The translations under genes and the position numbers were made by a program. Shown here piece by piece: positions 7,101-8,690 of a DNA stretch of 8,690 bases. The DNA is from Sulfurovum sp. (GTDB lineage: Bacteria > Campylobacterota > Campylobacteria > Campylobacterales > Sulfurovaceae). The stretch's first letter is position 1, and every line of letters begins with the position of its first letter. The stretch lies in the NCBI GenBank assembly GCA_030622375.1, contig JAUXGC010000046.1, positions 1-8,690 on the forward strand, given 5' to 3'. The notes below the pieces were generated by a model. That model was not told the DNA's origin. It made no database searches and worked only from the letters and a program-made list of their open reading frames with translations.

Positions 7101-7676
7101 GAAATTAACTATACATTAAGTTCAGAGATAGAAGATTTAGCCGATGAGTCACAAGCACTTTTTATAGGGAAAATAGAGGGTATTGTGGAGAAGATATCTA
7201 AAAAAGGAAATAAGTTTGGTATAGCCAATATCATGGATTTACATGGCAACATAGAACTGATGCTTTTTGAAAATCGACTTAAAGAGTTGGAAGAAAATTT
7301 TGATAAAACCAAGCCCATAGCTTTTAAAGTTAATATTAGTAAAGATCACAACTTTACACGTATGAATATTCTTAAAATAGAGTCACTCAAAGATGCTAAA
7401 AAAGAGAAGATAAAAGTCAAAAAGCAGATAAAACATACACCAGAAGTAGAGCAGCCACCACTTGTTTTGACACTCAACCTTGTGCCAGATACAAAAATTA
7501 TAGAAGATTTGATGTGTTTAGTGGAAAAATATCCAGGCAGGCGTCCATTAGAATTACATATTAAATCCAAGCTTGCAGATGTGATTATAGAGAGTAGAAT
7601 GAAAGTGAGCAAAATGATTTTAGAAGAGGCTAAGGAGCTTGGTGTTTACCTAGAAGAAACACTTAATATAGAATAA
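4110..7676 (+). CDS. dnaE: DNA polymerase III subunit alpha (DnaE)
   Basis: The 1188-residue product is the catalytic subunit of the replicative DNA polymerase, close in length to E. coli DnaE (1160). Domains in order: PHP (about 10-290), with HLHLHTEYSMLDG at the N-terminus and candidate metal ligands H15, H17, D24, H49, E74, H93, C143, D219 and H221; the polymerase core, with PGRGSAAGS at 391-399, catalytic D432 and D434 in PDIDMDF, and D586 in KFDFLGLKT; fingers with YRPGPM and GFNKSHSAAYA; a helix-hairpin-helix region around 820-930; an OB fold around 1016-1075; and a C-terminal domain expected to bind tau. A GAAGG 8 bases before the ATG supports the start, and the PHP motif at residue 13 leaves no room for a later one. 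It is complete and uninterrupted. A candidate beta-clamp motif near 944-949 (INSLWG) departs from the usual QxSLFG form. Confidence 0.98.
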   Translation: MSEEPKRTPHFTHLHLHTEYSMLDGANKIKVLAKKIKEQGMTSVAMTDHGNMFGTIDFYNTMRKEGIKPIIGMEAYIHNQESLDDKSVRQRFHLCLYAKNDTGYKNLMYLSSQAYIKGFYYYPRINWELLKNNSEGLICSSACLQGEINWHLNKSDRNVKNGALGYAEAKKVALRYKELFGSDFYLELMRHGIGDQHSIDKQIIQISQETGIKIIATNDTHYTVQKDADAHEAFMCIAMNKLYDDPKRLRHSVHEFYVKSPQQMAELFADIPEALENTQEIADKCNLEIKLGDPTPPNFKFARQRAAESNISMPEPDVEYSLENDIVLFEEESKRGLEKRLKIVPPEKHQEYRERLKVEMDIINKMKFPGYMLIVWDFVDAAKQMGIPVGPGRGSAAGSLVAYSLEITDIDPIPYGLLFERFLNPERVSMPDIDMDFCQARRQEILDYVVDKYGRSNVAQIITFGKLLAKGVIRDVARVLDMPYSRADAMAKLIPDELGIDLKGSYEKEPKIKELLESDPQAKRTWEYALALEGLNRNAGTHAAGVVISNEPLWQKTPLFKPTGLDTLATQYSGKYVEDVDLIKFDFLGLKTLTVIEEALQVVDRRHGKRIDFAKEDIEDKEVYKYIGTGETLGLFQIESSGMQDLAKKLKPDGFEDVIAMLALYRPGPMESGMLEDFVERKHGRAEITYMFPELEEILKPTYGVIVYQEQVMQIVQTIGGFSLGSADLVRRGMGKKDQALLDKLKVEFVEGAVKNGFQEVKSAALFDLILKFAGYGFNKSHSAAYAMITFYTSFLKYYYPTEFMAAILTLEKNNTDKVVRYVDEVKRMGMKLLPPDINKSGLVFEARNIDGDEVVMFGMGALKGAGDIAISSMLEARGDDEFKDLSDFVSRIDSSKVNKRVIESLIKAGAFDIFGYSRKAMLSQLEDIVDMAKKAGEAKKQAINSLWGDDEELTTVTLELTEMDEFEPMEILEMEKESLGFYVSGHPLDKYRETLSEINYTLSSEIEDLADESQALFIGKIEGIVEKISKKGNKFGIANIMDLHGNIELMLFENRLKELEENFDKTKPIAFKVNISKDHNFTRMNILKIESLKDAKKEKIKVKKQIKHTPEVEQPPLVLTLNLVPDTKIIEDLMCLVEKYPGRRPLELHIKSKLADVIIESRMKVSKMILEEAKELGVYLEETLNIE

Positions 7677-7702
7677 ATAATATTTACTAAAATTATTGTT
7701 TT
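7676..7702 (+). terminator. AT-only hairpin after dnaE, weak terminator candidate
   Basis: Arms 7676-7685 and 7689-7697 form nine A-T pairs with one bulged A (7682) and a 3-base loop, followed by GTTTT. It begins in the dnaE stop codon. With no G-C pairs the hairpin is weak, so termination here is doubtful, and the T tract overlaps the -35 position of the next promoter. Confidence 0.3.
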
Positions 7703-7730
7703 AATCAAATAATGTTAGATATAATATAAT
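7696..7730 (+). promoter_or_regulatory. Candidate sigma70 promoter for the DUF302-like gene
   Basis: TTGTTT (7696-7701) and TATAAT (7720-7725) are separated by 18 bases, and a second TATAAT overlaps at 7725-7730. The predicted start is near 7732-7737, giving a leader of about 25 bases with an AAAGGA ribosome binding site five bases before the ATG. Confidence 0.55.
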
Positions 7731-7758
7731 TCAAACATCCAATCGCTAAAGGATTTGA

Positions 7759-8690
7759 ATGATATTACATAAAATACTACTGGTATCAATGTTGATGCTA
7801 GTAGATGTATATGCTAAAGATGTACAGTCAAATATAGCAAAATCTATATTGACAGCCGAGCTCCAAGGTTCCAATGGAAATGTGCGAATAGAGATAAATG
7901 ATTTTATAGACAAGATAGAGACTATTGGGTACTCTACCGTTGCGGCAAATAAAAATATACAAATACACTATTTCAATAAATATCAAGAGAAGAATTTAGA
8001 GATGATTAGCTTTTTTGGTATGGTAAACAGAGAGAAAATCAGACCACTTCTGCTTAAGAATCCAGACTTTGGTGCGTATGCCCCATTTAATTTTTTGGTA
8101 TATAAAACTTTAGATATAGAGGGTGACGATACTACTTGGTATGGACATCTTGATGCAGATGCAATGTTAGATATTATCGGCGAAAAAGATACTAAGACAA
8201 GAGAGATATTTCATGAAATGATAGACTCTTTTGATGCATTAGTAGAGAAAGAGATGAAGCCTACACAGACAAAAAAACTTAACCATACAGAGCCTCTACC
8301 TGATATTGGCAAAATGAAAATGGTAAAAAAGTTTGAAACACCAGATGATATGGAGGAGTTTGTTGAAGAGTTTGTGATGGATCATGATGGACTATTTTCA
8401 AAACATGATTTTATTATAGAAGGTTTTATAGACTTTAAATTTGAGTATGATAATATGGATTTAGAATTTGAAAAGTATGATGCCTATTGGGTTTCTCTTC
8501 TTTGTCATTTTAAACTCTCAAACTCAGTTTTTAACCGAGGTATTCCTCAAGCAGCACTATTTGCACCTTGTTCTATCTACTTTTATATTCCTAAAGGTAC
8601 AAATGAACTCCATGTAGGTTATGCAAGAGTTGACAACTGGATTAATGCTATTAATATTAAGAATCAAGAAAGAATTGATTATATGCATGC
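7759..8690 (+). CDS. Exported protein with two DUF302-like halves, 3' end cut by window edge
   Basis: I translated 310 codons from the ATG at 7759; the frame is open to the right edge, so the C-terminus is missing. Residues 1-19 form a signal peptide (MILHK, hydrophobic core, VYA before K20), so it is likely periplasmic or surface-exposed. Residues 47-140 fit the DUF302 pattern: an amphipathic helix (DFIDKIETIGY), a strand region, a loop with NPDFGAYAPFNFLVYK and the closing WYGHLDADAMLDIIG. After a charged linker (about 141-215), residues 217-300 repeat this plan: VSLLCHFKLSNSVFN, then LFAPCSIYFYIPKG and LHVGYARVDNWINAIN. DUF302 proteins have no settled biochemical role. An AAAGGA precedes the ATG, and a promoter lies between it and dnaE, so it is probably transcribed independently. 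No catalytic motif or heme site is visible. The family call is by recalled pattern; the internal repeat is seen directly. Confidence 0.72.
   Translation, partial: MILHKILLVSMLMLVDVYAKDVQSNIAKSILTAELQGSNGNVRIEINDFIDKIETIGYSTVAANKNIQIHYFNKYQEKNLEMISFFGMVNREKIRPLLLKNPDFGAYAPFNFLVYKTLDIEGDDTTWYGHLDADAMLDIIGEKDTKTREIFHEMIDSFDALVEKEMKPTQTKKLNHTEPLPDIGKMKMVKKFETPDDMEEFVEEFVMDHDGLFSKHDFIIEGFIDFKFEYDNMDLEFEKYDAYWVSLLCHFKLSNSVFNRGIPQAALFAPCSIYFYIPKGTNELHVGYARVDNWINAINIKNQERIDYMH

Noticed and set aside
1..8690. Mobile elements, CRISPR arrays, tRNA or rRNA genes, defence islands
   Set aside because: No transposase or integrase reading frame, no spaced identical repeats, no cloverleaf or rRNA-like sequence was seen. 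The window reads as ordinary core chromosome with a few accessory-type genes.

Overview
The window is an AT-rich, gene-dense stretch of an ordinary bacterial chromosome. The combination of a di-heme cytochrome c peroxidase, a divergent NnrS-type membrane protein, a full-length DnaE with an intact-looking PHP domain, low GC and short AT-rich promoters suggests a Campylobacterota member of the Sulfurovum/Sulfurimonas kind. This is inferred from protein character, not from a marker-gene comparison.

Layout. The left part is all on the minus strand: a DUF234-type protein cut by the left edge (1-622), a Cof-type HAD phosphatase (720-1544), an NnrS family membrane protein (1562-2728) and a periplasmic di-heme cytochrome c peroxidase (2821-3840). 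A 269-base AT-rich intergenic region (3841-4109) follows, holding divergent promoters, two abutting palindromes and a possible tiny leader ORF. The right part is on the plus strand: dnaE, the replicative DNA polymerase III alpha subunit (4110-7676), and an exported protein with two DUF302-like halves, cut by the right edge (7759-8690).

How the genes relate. The peroxidase (periplasmic H2O2 reduction) and the NnrS protein (linked to nitric oxide tolerance in other bacteria) are neighbours with a plausible shared theme of respiratory and redox stress. A terminator-like hairpin and a candidate promoter between them argue for separate transcripts. The HAD gene follows NnrS by 17 bases but has no ribosome binding site; an extended -10 box sits exactly where a leaderless transcript would begin at its ATG. 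dnaE appears to be transcribed on its own.

I see no mobile element, CRISPR array, rRNA or tRNA, and no convincing new multi-gene system. The most worthwhile observations are the internal duplication in the exported DUF302 protein, the possible leaderless HAD gene, the complete set of PHP metal ligands in DnaE together with its atypical clamp-motif candidate, and the palindromes upstream of the peroxidase gene.
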